NCBI RefSeq assembly: GCF_001499965.1
Contig: NZ_LQIT01000019.1
Span: 29,231-93,230 of the forward strand
DNA: 64,000 bases
Origin: Mycobacterium sp. GA-2829
GTDB lineage: Bacteria; Actinomycetota; Actinomycetes; Mycobacteriales; Mycobacteriaceae
Reading direction: 5' to 3'
Made by a program: the position numbers and the translations under genes. The notes under the pieces were generated by a model. The model was given only the letters and a program-made list of their open reading frames with translations. It was not told the DNA's origin and did not search any database. Each line of letters begins with the position of its first letter. Positions within the stretch are counted from its first letter, which is position 1. This document shows positions 50,951 to 59,637 of the stretch, one piece after another.

Positions 50951-51559
50951 ATGACGACTTCTCAAACCGCGACCGGTCGGCCAACAACGAAGAAGGCGGG
51001 CGTCGAACGTCACCTGCCCGGCGAAGAAGGCATGTGGGTCTTCATCTTCGGTGACATGACGGTGTTCGCGCTGCTCTTCAGCGTTTACCTGTATTACCGG
51101 GGCCAAGACGTGGCGACCTTCGACGAGTCGCAGCTGCAGCTCAACCAAACGTTCGGTGTGGTCAACACTCTGGTCCTACTGACCAGCTCACTGCTTGTGG
51201 TGACAGCTGTGCGTGCGGTGCGCCGCGATGACCTCAGACTCGCGCGGCTACTGACCTACGGCGCCATCCTGTGCGGCGTCATCTTCGTGATCAACAAGGT
51301 GATCGAGTACAGCGAGAAGCTCGCGAATGGAATCGTCCCGGCGACCAATCAGTTCTTCATGTATTTCTACGTGATGACCGGGCTGCACCTGTTCCATGTC
51401 GCCATCGGGCTAGCTCTGCTGTGGTTCTTCATCAGGTTGACCCGCCGTCCTGCGCTGGGCGAACGAGAACTGAGCTACCTCGAAGGTTCCGCCTGCTTCT
51501 GGCACATGGTCGACCTCCTGTGGATCGTGATCTTCCCCCTCCTCTACTTGGTGAAATGA
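50951..51559 (+). CDS. cytochrome c oxidase subunit III/NorE-like membrane protein
   Basis: A 202-aa heme-copper oxidase subunit III-family protein with five transmembrane segments (about residues 27-50, 68-88, 100-122, 136-160 and 176-200). GEEGMWVFIFGDMTVFALLF and HLFHVAIGLALLWFF are typical for the NorE/CoxIII group. It does not belong to the main aa3 oxidase operon, because no subunit I or II is near. The stop overlaps the next gene (ATGA). NorE-like proteins accompany NO reductases, but none is encoded here. ATG 50951 is used; GTG 50933 is possible. Confidence 0.86.
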   Translation: MTTSQTATGRPTTKKAGVERHLPGEEGMWVFIFGDMTVFALLFSVYLYYRGQDVATFDESQLQLNQTFGVVNTLVLLTSSLLVVTAVRAVRRDDLRLARLLTYGAILCGVIFVINKVIEYSEKLANGIVPATNQFFMYFYVMTGLHLFHVAIGLALLWFFIRLTRRPALGERELSYLEGSACFWHMVDLLWIVIFPLLYLVK

Positions 51560-51828
51560 TGCTGACATCTCTGCTTCGCGACCGCATCACGGTCGTCTGG
51601 TTCATCCTGATCGCGGCGACGCTGGCATCCTGGATTCTGGGTGTCGGTCACAACCTGCCGGACAACTACGCGGCCTTCAGCATCATCGTCATCGCCTTTG
51701 CCAAGGTGCACTTTGTCGGTCAGTACTTCATGGAACTACGACACGCACCGGTCGGGCTGAAAGCGGTGTTCGGTGCGTGGAACGTGGCGGTCGCCGCGCT
51801 GTTGATCGGGTTGTACGCGCTGGCATGA
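51556..51828 (+). CDS. cytochrome c oxidase subunit IV/NorF-like small membrane protein
   Basis: A 90-aa protein with three hydrophobic helices (about residues 13-29, 36-54 and 67-88). The conserved KVHFVGQYFMELRHAP motif is that of the prokaryotic subunit-IV/NorF-like family. It overlaps the end of the NorE-like gene, so both are translated together. A role in assembly of, or electron delivery to, a heme enzyme is likely, but the partner enzyme is not visible. Confidence 0.84.
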   Translation: MMLTSLLRDRITVVWFILIAATLASWILGVGHNLPDNYAAFSIIVIAFAKVHFVGQYFMELRHAPVGLKAVFGAWNVAVAALLIGLYALA

Positions 51829-51924
51829 CCGCAGGGGCGGCGACTGACCGTGAAGGGCGGCTGCCGCTGCCGCGGTGTCAGTTTCCCGGTCCACCTGTTG
51901 TGGCTCAAGCGGGAAGGAGTTCCC

Positions 51925-53213
51925 TTGAGAGAGAGCTTTGACGCCGTGGTGATCGGTGCGGGTGCAGGCGGGGCAACGGCCGCCGCATTGTTGGCCCGAC
52001 GTGGATATCGGACGCTGCTGGTCGAGGCGACTGAGCGGATCGGTGGGCGCGCGTCAACTCGGGATGTCGACGGTTTTTTGCTCAACACCGGCGCGCTTGT
52101 CGTGGAGATCGGTGGCCCCGTCGACCAGTCACGTTCGCTCATCGGCAAGCCGCTAGACCTCTACGTCCCCAAGCCGGCGCTGACGTTGCTCTGGAAGAAT
52201 CGCGAATTCAACGCGGAGACGGGTCCTTTCGGGTGGGCCCGGGCGGTCGGGCCGCAATTGCTCGCGAAGATCGCGAAGTTTCCCAGATTCACTCCCACAC
52301 CCAGCCAGTCCACGACCGATTGGCTGAATCGCTTCAGCCGTAACCGGGAACTTCACAACCTGGTCGACAATCTCGTCGGTTCGATCTTTGCGGCCTCGGG
52401 AGCCGACCTGCCCGCCGAGGCGTTCCTGGCATACATGTCCGAAGGGTCGGCCTTCAAGAAGGTCGGGTTCGCCCCCGGCGGAACCATTGAAGTCTGGAAG
52501 CCGTTCGCGGAGTATGTCGTCGAACGCGGAGGCGAAGTCTGGCTGAACTCGAAGGTGGAGTCTTTGACGGTCAACACGGGCGGTACCGTCGACGGCGCGG
52601 TCATTCGCCCACGAGAGGATCCGGTGACCGTCTCGGCGAGGGTGGTGATTTCCGACATCGGTCCGCTGGCGACCGCGGAGCTCATCCCGCAAGCGGCGCT
52701 GCCCGCCGGCTATTTGGACGAAGTTCGAGAGAACAACGACCCGTCCGCGATCATCACCATCCACTTCGCCAGCCAGAAGCCGCTCACGCGGTGGGACGGC
52801 CTGGCGCTGGCCGCCACGTCTCGACGCCTGACCTACGCGGGCAACTTCAGCGATCCAGCGCAGCGACGTGCTCCGGCGGGTTGTTATCTGTACTCGGGTG
52901 CCTCGACTCCCCGGCCCGCCCGCGGCGAGTTCGACGTCGACCGGGAGGTAGACTTGCTGAAAGCGGATTTACGGGATTACTTTCCGGGTTTCGATGAGGC
53001 CAGGATCTTGCCGTCGACGTGACCGCCCACAACTGGCCTGCACAGCGCGCGATCACCGGCTACGACCACCCGATGAAAACGCCGATCGCCAATCTGGTAA
53101 ACGTCGGAGATGGTGTGAAGCGGTTCCCGCAGGCGGGTATGTCTGCATGCGCAGTCACCGCACAACTCGCCGTCGAGCATCTCGCCATCGAGTTCCCGCC
53201 ACCCGTCGCCTAG
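51925..53213 (+). pseudogene. FAD-dependent oxidoreductase (phytoene-desaturase-like), frameshifted
   Basis: Paralogue of the flavoprotein gene at 23236. The first part (51925 to about 53010) has VVIGAGAGGATAAALLARRG and GGRASTRDVDGF; the frame then ends at TGA 53020. The last 60 codons continue in another frame to TAG 53211-53213 and contain NVGDGVKRFPQAG, the C-terminal FAD motif. Restoring one base near 53012 would give an uninterrupted protein of about 429 aa. TTG 51925 follows GGAAGGAG. The lesion may be real or a sequencing error; two more one-base faults occur in the neighbouring gene. Confidence 0.8.
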
Positions 53214-53677
53214 GTCGGCCGGGCGCGGAGCTTCCGTAAATCCCAGCTGCGCAGGTGACGCGGGCTGACCCGCAACCACATGTAAACCGTCGCTCACAAA
53301 GTCTTCTGCACCGAAATACTTTTCAGAAAAGAGCCGCTCAGGTGTGGCGAGCTCCGCCGACGGGGTTGCGCCACGCGGAACCTCGCCGACTGCCACCTCC
53401 ACCCCGACCATCTCTACCCCTCGAAGCTCGCCGTACTGCTCGCCGTCATCGACGACGAGCGCGACTCGACCATCTCGGGTCAGGTCGGTCCAACGCTGAC
53501 TGTCGACGATCGAGTATAGCCACACCGCGGCGCCGTCCCAAGCGAACCAGAGCGGCGTGACGTGCGGTTGTCCGGTCCCGGACACCGACGCCACACGGCA
53601 AGTCCGCTGCTCGGCCAAAAATCGTCAATCTCGCTGGGGTTGATGGCGATCGACCGGCGTCGACGCTGCGACTTCAC
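53210..53677 (-). pseudogene. pyridoxamine-5'-phosphate-oxidase-family protein, two frameshifts
   Basis: Three frames must be joined. The N-terminus NPSEIDDF (GTG 53677) runs into a run of five T's; one extra T would give DDFLAEQRTCRVASVSG. The middle frame has GQPHVTPLWFAWDG and SEKYFGAEDF, typical of split-barrel FMN/F420 enzymes. A second change near 53280 leads to MWLRVSPRHLRSWDLRKL and stop TAG at 53212-53210, which is the normal end of the family. The intact protein would have about 155 aa. It converges with the frameshifted flavoprotein gene, the two stop codons sharing CTAG. Confidence 0.75.
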
Positions 53678-53719
53678 GGATCGTCCCGTTCCATGCAGTT
53701 GTCCTCTGCGGTCATCGGA

Positions 53720-55228
53720 TCAGCCATGCAGGACGAGATCGGCTGCCCGGTGTGCGATCATCATCGAAGGCGCGTTGGTATTGCCGGAGGGGATGGTCGG
53801 CATGACAGACGCATCGACTACCCGTAGGCCCTCCACACCGTGCACGCGAAGCTCGGGATCGACGACGGATTGGTCGTCAATTCCCATCCGGCAGGTTCCC
53901 ACCGCGTGGTAGATGCTGGATTCCTTCGACGCCAACCAGGCGTCGCCGCTGGTCCCGTCGTCGTCGAGATATTCGCCCGTCATGCCCCGCATGGCGGGCT
54001 GCGTCTCGACGAGATCGCGTGCCAGCGCGGTGCCGTCGAGAAGCCGGGTTCGGTCCTTCGCCTGGGCCAGGCGCGAATGTTTGATGACGGGCTGTCCACC
54101 GCGTAGTTCGATCCGGCCGCGTGACTCCGGATGCAGCAGAACGGTATACACGGTGAATGCGTCGGCGCGGCCGATCTTCGCCCGCCCCCGGACCGGATCC
54201 AACTGATAGTGAACTGCGGAGATGGCGATTTGGAATTCTTCGGTGAACAGCTGTGCCTCGAAGGGGGTAGTGGTCAGCGGACCGGTCCCGTGGGCAACCA
54301 GCGAACCAACCGACCGTACAGCGCGCGCCACGTTCATCGAATTGATGGTCGGCACACGGCTGGCCCAATGCTGAGCGACCACCAGGTGGTCCTGTAGGTT
54401 CTCGCCGACACCAGGCAGGTCGGCAATCCGGCCGCGCGACCCGATTCCTGAGCGCAGGAGCAGCGCCGGCGACCCGATCGCGCCTGCGGCCAGGATGACC
54501 TGCTGCGTCGCCCGCCACTGTCGGCCCTGTGCTGCCACGCCGACAGCGCGGCCATTCTCGACGATGACGTGATCTATCGGGGTCCGGGTGTACAGCCGTG
54601 GACGACGGTCGCTCGGCAGGCTGCGCAGGAAACCGGTGGCAGCCGAACAACGCAGGCCTCGCCACTGGTTGACCTGAGCCCGCGCTGCCCCGAGTTGTGT
54701 GCGGCCGTTCTGGTCCGGATTACGCGTGAAGCCTGCCTCGACTGCCGCTTCGACAAAGGCCGCATCCAGCGGATGTCGGTGCCCGCACCAGGTTACATCG
54801 ATGGGGCCGCCCGAGCCTCGATAGTTGTCGGCGCCTCCCGACCAGTTCTCGAGGGCACGAAAGGCCGGAAGCACGTCGTCGTAGCCCCAGCCGACGGCGC
54901 CGCCACGCTGCCAGGACTGGTAATCCTCGGCTCGCCCGCGAACGTAGACCATGGCATTGATGGAGCCGCTGCCGCCGACGACGCGCCCGCTGGCGAACGC
55001 GCTGATCTGATTGTTCTTGCTGGGGTCGGGCGCCATCGGGTATCGCCAGTTCGCGGTGGCGAACAAGCTGACGATTCCCATCGGCAATCGGACATCCGGG
55101 CGTCGATCGGTGCCGCCCGCTTCGAGCAGGGTGACGCCCGCGCCGGCGGAGGCCAGTCTGGAGGCGATGACGCACCCGGCGCTTCCGGCACCGACCACGA
55201 CATAGTCGCTGGTGTGGACAACGCTCAT
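53720..55228 (-). CDS. GMC-family oxidoreductase
   Basis: A 502-aa glucose-methanol-choline oxidoreductase. VVGAGSAGCVIASRLASAG (about residues 11-29) binds FAD, GRVVGGSGSINAMVYVRG is the GMC signature 1, and VILAAGAIGSPALLLRSGIG is signature 2; near the C-terminus HAVGTCRMG holds the catalytic His and SGNTNAPSMMIAHRAADL closes the FAD site. It oxidises an alcohol with a flavin; the acceptor is unknown. ATGA overlap with the SRPBCC gene upstream. Confidence 0.92.
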   Translation of the reverse strand: MSVVHTSDYVVVGAGSAGCVIASRLASAGAGVTLLEAGGTDRRPDVRLPMGIVSLFATANWRYPMAPDPSKNNQISAFASGRVVGGSGSINAMVYVRGRAEDYQSWQRGGAVGWGYDDVLPAFRALENWSGGADNYRGSGGPIDVTWCGHRHPLDAAFVEAAVEAGFTRNPDQNGRTQLGAARAQVNQWRGLRCSAATGFLRSLPSDRRPRLYTRTPIDHVIVENGRAVGVAAQGRQWRATQQVILAAGAIGSPALLLRSGIGSRGRIADLPGVGENLQDHLVVAQHWASRVPTINSMNVARAVRSVGSLVAHGTGPLTTTPFEAQLFTEEFQIAISAVHYQLDPVRGRAKIGRADAFTVYTVLLHPESRGRIELRGGQPVIKHSRLAQAKDRTRLLDGTALARDLVETQPAMRGMTGEYLDDDGTSGDAWLASKESSIYHAVGTCRMGIDDQSVVDPELRVHGVEGLRVVDASVMPTIPSGNTNAPSMMIAHRAADLVLHG

Positions 55229-55719
55229 CGCGGGTCACCCGAAAGCAGTCCGCCGTGCTCGGATTCAACGATCCGCCGCAGCCGCAACAAGGATTGGTCG
55301 ATGTTCCCCTGCAGATCAGCTCGACGATCCCTGACCCGCAGGGCCAGTCGTTCAAAGAGCAGGGCAAGCACCGGCAGGTCGACGCACATCCGCATCTCCT
55401 CGATGAGCAGGCATCCCGCTGCCGCCGGTTCCATGCGATACGTCCACTGCGTGAAATCCGACCCCCCCATCTGCACAGCGAAACTGAACCGCCGACCTGG
55501 ATCTGCGGTGACAATCCGTGCCTCCGTCGACCACCGGCCGAGGCGGCGGCGATTGGATCCCCGGAACCGGTCTGCTGCAACCCATTCCGCGCGCACACAT
55601 TCGGGACTCCACTCGGGGATTCGGCGTATGTCAGAAACAGTGTCGTACACCTGGTTTGCCGACGCCCTGATGAAGGTCTTACCTCTGACGACATCGTTCT
55701 TCTGCAACACCTTTGACAC
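55225..55719 (-). CDS. SRPBCC-family (polyketide cyclase/START-like) protein
   Basis: A protein of about 164 aa with the START-like helix-grip pattern: KTFIRASANQVYDTVSDIRR at the start, PEWSPECVRAEW, and a long C-terminal helix. These proteins bind hydrophobic ligands and sometimes catalyse cyclisation or hydration. GTG 55719 is chosen because GAAAG lies a few bases upstream and it gives the usual N-terminus; the frame is open further upstream, overlapping the thioesterase gene. Its stop overlaps the GMC gene start. Confidence 0.82.
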   Translation of the reverse strand: MSKVLQKNDVVRGKTFIRASANQVYDTVSDIRRIPEWSPECVRAEWVAADRFRGSNRRRLGRWSTEARIVTADPGRRFSFAVQMGGSDFTQWTYRMEPAAAGCLLIEEMRMCVDLPVLALLFERLALRVRDRRADLQGNIDQSLLRLRRIVESEHGGLLSGDPR

Positions 55720-55733
55720 AACGCAGCTTTCGG

Positions 55734-56579
55734 TCAGACGGCCCGACGAGGTCGCCGCGCGGTCACCGTCGAGACCGTGCACAGTTCACCGCTGCCGCCG
55801 TGTCCGAGAACCTCGACCACTGCCGAGGACCGGCCAACATGGAAGGGCCGCGCGCTGGCGACGAACGGACTGCCGGCCACAACGGGGCGTAGATAGCTCG
55901 TATGGATGTGCGCGGTCTGCAGGTCCCGGTTTTTCGCGCCGACGGCGGCTGCGGCGGCCAGTTCGGTGACGCACGCCGCAACGCCGCCATGCATGATGCC
56001 GAATCCGTTAAACCAGGAACCGGGGTCGGTCAGGATGACCTGCGCACCGTCAGCCAGGCCCTGATGGTTCAAACCCAGCAACTGATCGATGTCGGCGGTC
56101 TCGGCGTGGACTTCGGTCTCGGCGGAGTACTCGGCCACCGGATCGTCTGCGGTCGCCGGCACATACACACAGCGGGTGCTTCCGATAGCCAGTAGGTTGT
56201 GTCTGTCGTCGGTGAGACGACACTGAACAAACGACTCCGGACCTTCGGTGACCGCCTGTGCTTCAGCGATCAGAGTGTCGACATCGGAAAGGTCGCGGAT
56301 GACTTCGACGGTGAGTTCGGCGGTCAGCGACCAGGTTCGGGGCGGGCGGCGCATGTAGGGCAGTTCACCGAGGATGTGATCGGCCAGCACCATGAGGGCA
56401 CCGACACGGATCCGTCCTGTGTGATCGCGAGCCCAAGGCGGAACGGCGTAGGAGCATCGGTTTCCGCCGGCATCGGTCGGGCTGCAGTCCCGAAGGCCGA
56501 AGCGAGTCTCGACCGACGTGGGATCGCCGATCAGGCACCAGGTCGAGTTCGTGGAGCCCTGTTGGGCAGTCAGCGTCAT
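55734..56579 (-). CDS. double-hotdog acyl-CoA thioesterase-like protein
   Basis: A 281-aa protein with two PaaI/4-HBT-like hotdog domains. The second contains FNGFGIMHGGVAACVTELAA, the HGG motif of PaaI-type thioesterases, and TSYLRPVVAGSPFVASARP; the first domain has GALMVLADHILGELPY and lacks HGG. It may hydrolyse or bind an acyl-CoA. It is 14 bases upstream of the SRPBCC gene and forms an operon with it and the GMC oxidoreductase. Confidence 0.85.
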   Translation of the reverse strand: MTLTAQQGSTNSTWCLIGDPTSVETRFGLRDCSPTDAGGNRCSYAVPPWARDHTGRIRVGALMVLADHILGELPYMRRPPRTWSLTAELTVEVIRDLSDVDTLIAEAQAVTEGPESFVQCRLTDDRHNLLAIGSTRCVYVPATADDPVAEYSAETEVHAETADIDQLLGLNHQGLADGAQVILTDPGSWFNGFGIMHGGVAACVTELAAAAAVGAKNRDLQTAHIHTSYLRPVVAGSPFVASARPFHVGRSSAVVEVLGHGGSGELCTVSTVTARRPRRAV

Positions 56580-56633
56580 CAGATTCCCGTCGTCAAGGCG
56601 TGGTTCCGGCGCGGCGGCACCGTCAGGGTTCGG

Positions 56634-57155
56634 TCAGGCAGGTTGGCCGTACACGGCGACAACCACTGTGCGGTCCAGACTGTTCTCGGACCACACACCC
56701 ATCTGAACATGAGCGCAGTTACGCATGATCGCCAGGGCGGCGGGGTTGTGATACCACTGGTTGATCAGTTCGATGCCGCTGATGGCCAAGGCAGGATTGA
56801 TCGCGACGGTCTGCGCAACAGCGCCGCGGTAGCCGGCCGCTTCGGCCCGTGCCTGCGGTGTGGATCCGTCGGATCCCAGTTCTCCGTTGAGTTCTCGGTG
56901 GTTCATCAGATCGCGCGTGTGCCATTCGGCGGCCAGCTGCAACTGAGCGTTCCGGGCGACGTTGTTGGTGCACCCGGCCTGGTGTTGGACGGTGTACACG
57001 TTGGCGATGACACTCTCGTTGAGTCGGCGGTTGTCGGCCTGAGCGCTCGGCGCTGAAACCACTGCGAGCATCGTTGCTGCACCGAGGGCCAGCCAGCTCT
57101 TGGAGGTTGCGTTGCTGGCTCGCCCACATGTTGTCTTTGACAGTGTCCGACGCAT
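56634..57155 (-). CDS. secreted CAP-domain (SCP/PR1-like) protein
   Basis: A 173-aa protein with a signal peptide (hydrophobic LALGAATMLAVVSAPSAQA, cleavage after about residue 39) and a CAP domain: VYTVQHQAGCTNNVARNAQL, AAEWHTRDLMNHRELNGELG and GIELINQWYHNPAALAIMRN, with two Cys in positions for a disulfide. CAP proteins are extracellular and may bind lipids or act as proteases. ATG 57155 is preferred. It follows the DUF732 gene, only four bases after that stop codon. Confidence 0.86.
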   Translation of the reverse strand: MRRTLSKTTCGRASNATSKSWLALGAATMLAVVSAPSAQADNRRLNESVIANVYTVQHQAGCTNNVARNAQLQLAAEWHTRDLMNHRELNGELGSDGSTPQARAEAAGYRGAVAQTVAINPALAISGIELINQWYHNPAALAIMRNCAHVQMGVWSENSLDRTVVVAVYGQPA

Positions 57156-57159
57156 CGAG

Positions 57160-57570
57160 TTACTCCGATCCGGGGTGGTAGCCAACAGCCGAGTTGCGTA
57201 GTTGCCAGATGGCGGCGGGGCACAACTCGTTGGCCGCTTGAGAGATGAGATAGGAGGCTTGGTAGTCGTCGCTGGTACGGAAGTCCTGCTTGACTTCCGA
57301 CATCAGCGACGCGTACGGACTGCCGGATTGCACCTTGTCGCACAACGCGTGCCCGTAGGCGAGTGCTGCTTCGGCGTTCGGGAAGCCATAGCCGGGACGA
57401 ACGGTCACGTTGATCAGATAGGCGACCGCATCAGCGTTAGCGGCGCTTGGTACGGCTGCCAACGCGGCTGCACCGGCGGCGACGAGGAACGTGCCCGTGA
57501 CCACACGGCGAGCGAGGAGACCTGTTCGGCGCAGCGCGGTGCGGGCAGTCGGCGAGGCGGGGTACGTCAC
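57160..57570 (-). CDS. secreted DUF732-type protein
   Basis: A 136-aa protein with a signal peptide (VVTGTFLVAAGAAALAAVPS, cleavage near ANA-DA, residue 47) and a DUF732 domain: AYGHALCDKVQSGSPYASLM and LISQAANELCPAAIWQLRNS, with the two conserved Cys. DUF732 proteins are small mycobacterial exported proteins without a known function. GTG 57570. It is first in a possible operon with the CAP protein gene. Confidence 0.85.
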   Translation of the reverse strand: MTYPASPTARTALRRTGLLARRVVTGTFLVAAGAAALAAVPSAANADAVAYLINVTVRPGYGFPNAEAALAYGHALCDKVQSGSPYASLMSEVKQDFRTSDDYQASYLISQAANELCPAAIWQLRNSAVGYHPGSE

Positions 57571-57604
57571 CCACTCACTGTGCGCAATTTCGCCCCGCTG
57601 GTCA

Positions 57605-57629
57605 AGAATTTTTTATTTAAGATTAAGCA
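57605..57629. promoter_or_regulatory. AT-rich promoter/operator motif
   Basis: agaattttttatttaagatt followed by aagca. The plus-strand segment TTTTTTATTTAAGATTAAG matches the recurrent motif at 14 of 18 positions by eye. It lies between the DUF732 gene (minus, 35 bases away) and the TetR gene (plus, 170 bases away). Confidence 0.4.
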
Positions 57630-57802
57630 CCCTGTCCTCGGGTCGCCGCAATCCGCGTGGCACGGCCGGCGCGCGGAACCCCGCCCGCACGGACAGGAGC
57701 AGCACACTGCGGGTGTAGGGGGAACAATGTCGGATACGGATATGCTGATGTATCGACGCGACGGGCGCGCCGCCGATCTGGGTTCGTGGTCGGACTTATC
57801 AT

Positions 57803-58471
57803 GTGGGGATGCCCAGGCACAGCAACCGGCTCGCCGAGTCGTCGGACCAGATGGACGTCGACGACGTGGCCGCGGAATCTAAGTCGGCTTTGACACGGTC
57901 GCGGATTCTGGATGCGGCGGCGCGTGTTCTCTCTGATCGCGGTTACGCGGGCCTGCGCCTCACCGATGTGGCTGCGGCAGCGGACCTCCAGGCCCCGGCG
58001 ATCTACTACTACTTCCCGTCCCGGGATGAGCTCATCGAGGAAGTGATGTGGGCGGGCATTGCGGACATGCGCGAGCACGTGGCCGCGGCGCTTGCGAACG
58101 TTCCCGACGGCACCGCGCCGCTGGACAAATTGCTTGTCGCGGCAGAAGCACACCTGCGGCACGAGTTGGAGATCTCGCACTACACGACCGCAGCGATCCG
58201 GAATTCCGGTCAGGTGCCGCAAGCCATTCGCAAGCGCCAGATCCTAGAAGAAGAACGCTACGGCGATATATGGCGCAGGCTTATCAACGATGTGGCTCGC
58301 GAAGGTCTGTTGCGCCCGGAACTCGATCTCTACATTGCCCAGATGCTCGTTCTAGGGGCGTTGAACTGGGCTGTGGAGTGGTGGAACCCGCGTCGCGGAT
58401 CGGTCGAGGCGGTGGTCGAGAACGCGCAATCGATTATCCGGCACGGGATTGCCGAGACACCTGCCAAGTAG
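57803..58471 (+). CDS. TetR-family transcriptional regulator
   Basis: A 222-aa TetR protein, close paralogue of the one at 47503. The helix-turn-helix is at about residues 54-78 (LTDVAAAADLQAPAIYYYFP) and the C-terminal domain contains LGALNWAVEWWNPRRGS. The DNA-recognition helices of the two regulators are nearly the same, so they may bind similar operators. GTG 57803 is used; ATG 57809 is two codons on. It converges with the kinase-fold gene, four bases between the stops. Confidence 0.9.
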   Translation: MGMPRHSNRLAESSDQMDVDDVAAESKSALTRSRILDAAARVLSDRGYAGLRLTDVAAAADLQAPAIYYYFPSRDELIEEVMWAGIADMREHVAAALANVPDGTAPLDKLLVAAEAHLRHELEISHYTTAAIRNSGQVPQAIRKRQILEEERYGDIWRRLINDVAREGLLRPELDLYIAQMLVLGALNWAVEWWNPRRGSVEAVVENAQSIIRHGIAETPAK

Positions 58472-58474
58472 CGC

Positions 58475-59533
58475 TCACCCCACCCGCCGCAGGTGTTTCG
58501 AGGCTGAGGCGAGCAGGACTCCGATGGAATCCTCAAGATCGTCCGCATCGATGTCGCCGTGGGATCCCATCGCCCCGGACAGTCGGCGGGCGCGGACTCC
58601 TTCCAGCAGGCTTGCCGCACGCCACTGGGTGAAGGCGCGGTAGTAGTCCAGCTGGTCGACGCTCAACCCGGTCAGCCCTTGATAGATGTCGATCATCTCG
58701 TCGCGGGAGGGGAACCCGCCGGCGCGGGTCGGGCTGGGCATCACGATTGCGGGTTCCTCGGGTGTGCGCCAGTCGTCGATCAGCCAGGCGAGGTCGGCCA
58801 GCGGGTCACCGACAGTGCACAGCTCCCAGTCCAGCACAGCGGTGATGGCCCCGTGGTCGACCAGCAAGTTCGACAGCCGGTAGTCGCCATGCATGATAGC
58901 CGCGGGTGGGTGCTCGGGCAGTTGTGCCGAGAGCTCGACACGAAGGCGCTGCCAGTCAGCATCATGGCGGCTCAGGGTGCGCACTCGTTCCCAACTTGCG
59001 TCGATCCTGCGCATCTGCCGCGAGAGGTAGGGGGTGCGCGAGACGGGGAGCCCCAGGGTGCGGGGATCGATCAGATGCAGCGAGGCCAGTGTCTGAACGA
59101 CTGACACTCCGAGGTCGCGACGCTGCACGACAGAAAGTGAGCGGGCCTGGTCTCTTGTCTCAAGGACCGAACCCCGGACCCGCTCCATGACGAGAAAAGG
59201 GGATCCGTCGGCGCTGTCTCCCCAGCCGACCACTCGTGGAACAGGTACCTCCGTGGCAGACAGCGCCTGAAGGATCTCGGCTTCCCGTCGCAGATCATGG
59301 GCGGCATTCTCGGGCGCTCCGCGCGGCGGTTCCCGTAACACCCAGGTGGAGCCCGCTGCATCAACAACGATCGACGTGATGTTCGACTGTCCGATTCCCA
59401 CCCGCGATATCGCCAGCGGGCCGTTAACGGTCTCGCCTTGACGCGAAAGCCAGTCGGCCAGAACTGGCGGCTGCCCAGACATCCGCAGTGAAGAGCTGAG
59501 TTCGACATGCGGACCCGGCGGTCGAACATTCAC
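58475..59533 (-). CDS. APH-like kinase-fold protein
   Basis: A 352-aa phosphotransferase-family protein similar to the one at 19085. MHGDYRLSNLLVD (catalytic Asp and Asn) and AVLDWELCTVGDPLADLAWL are intact, and GIGQSNITSIVVD fits the nucleotide loop. The GTG at 59533 has GAGAGGA upstream. It is divergent from a TetR gene, with an AT-rich block in between. The family is common in actinobacterial lipid-catabolic clusters; the substrate is unknown. Confidence 0.86.
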   Translation of the reverse strand: MNVRPPGPHVELSSSLRMSGQPPVLADWLSRQGETVNGPLAISRVGIGQSNITSIVVDAAGSTWVLREPPRGAPENAAHDLRREAEILQALSATEVPVPRVVGWGDSADGSPFLVMERVRGSVLETRDQARSLSVVQRRDLGVSVVQTLASLHLIDPRTLGLPVSRTPYLSRQMRRIDASWERVRTLSRHDADWQRLRVELSAQLPEHPPAAIMHGDYRLSNLLVDHGAITAVLDWELCTVGDPLADLAWLIDDWRTPEEPAIVMPSPTRAGGFPSRDEMIDIYQGLTGLSVDQLDYYRAFTQWRAASLLEGVRARRLSGAMGSHGDIDADDLEDSIGVLLASASKHLRRVG

Positions 59534-59608
59534 GGTTGATCCTCTCCGACAGACACAGGCCCGGCAACAGAGGTGTCGCAGCCGGCCTCGAAAACCGCGA
59601 TACACCAA

Positions 59609-59636
59609 AGTTATTTACCATCGATTAGAGTCATTT
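59609..59636. promoter_or_regulatory. AT-rich divergent promoter region
   Basis: agttatttaccatcgattag followed by agtcattt. On the minus strand TCTAATCGATGGTAAAT is a loose, spaced version of the recurrent motif. It lies between the kinase-fold gene (minus) and the TetR gene (plus), whose ATG is two bases further on, so the TetR transcript is probably leaderless or nearly so. Confidence 0.35.
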
Positions 59637-59637
59637 G

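Noticed and set aside
52977..53618. Minus-strand ORF of 213 codons as an intact pyridoxamine-phosphate-oxidase-like gene
   Set aside because: Its last third is antisense to the flavoprotein gene and unlike the family, whereas the true family C-terminus (SWDLRKL) is found in another frame that stops at 53210. The ORF is therefore an artefact of a frameshift.
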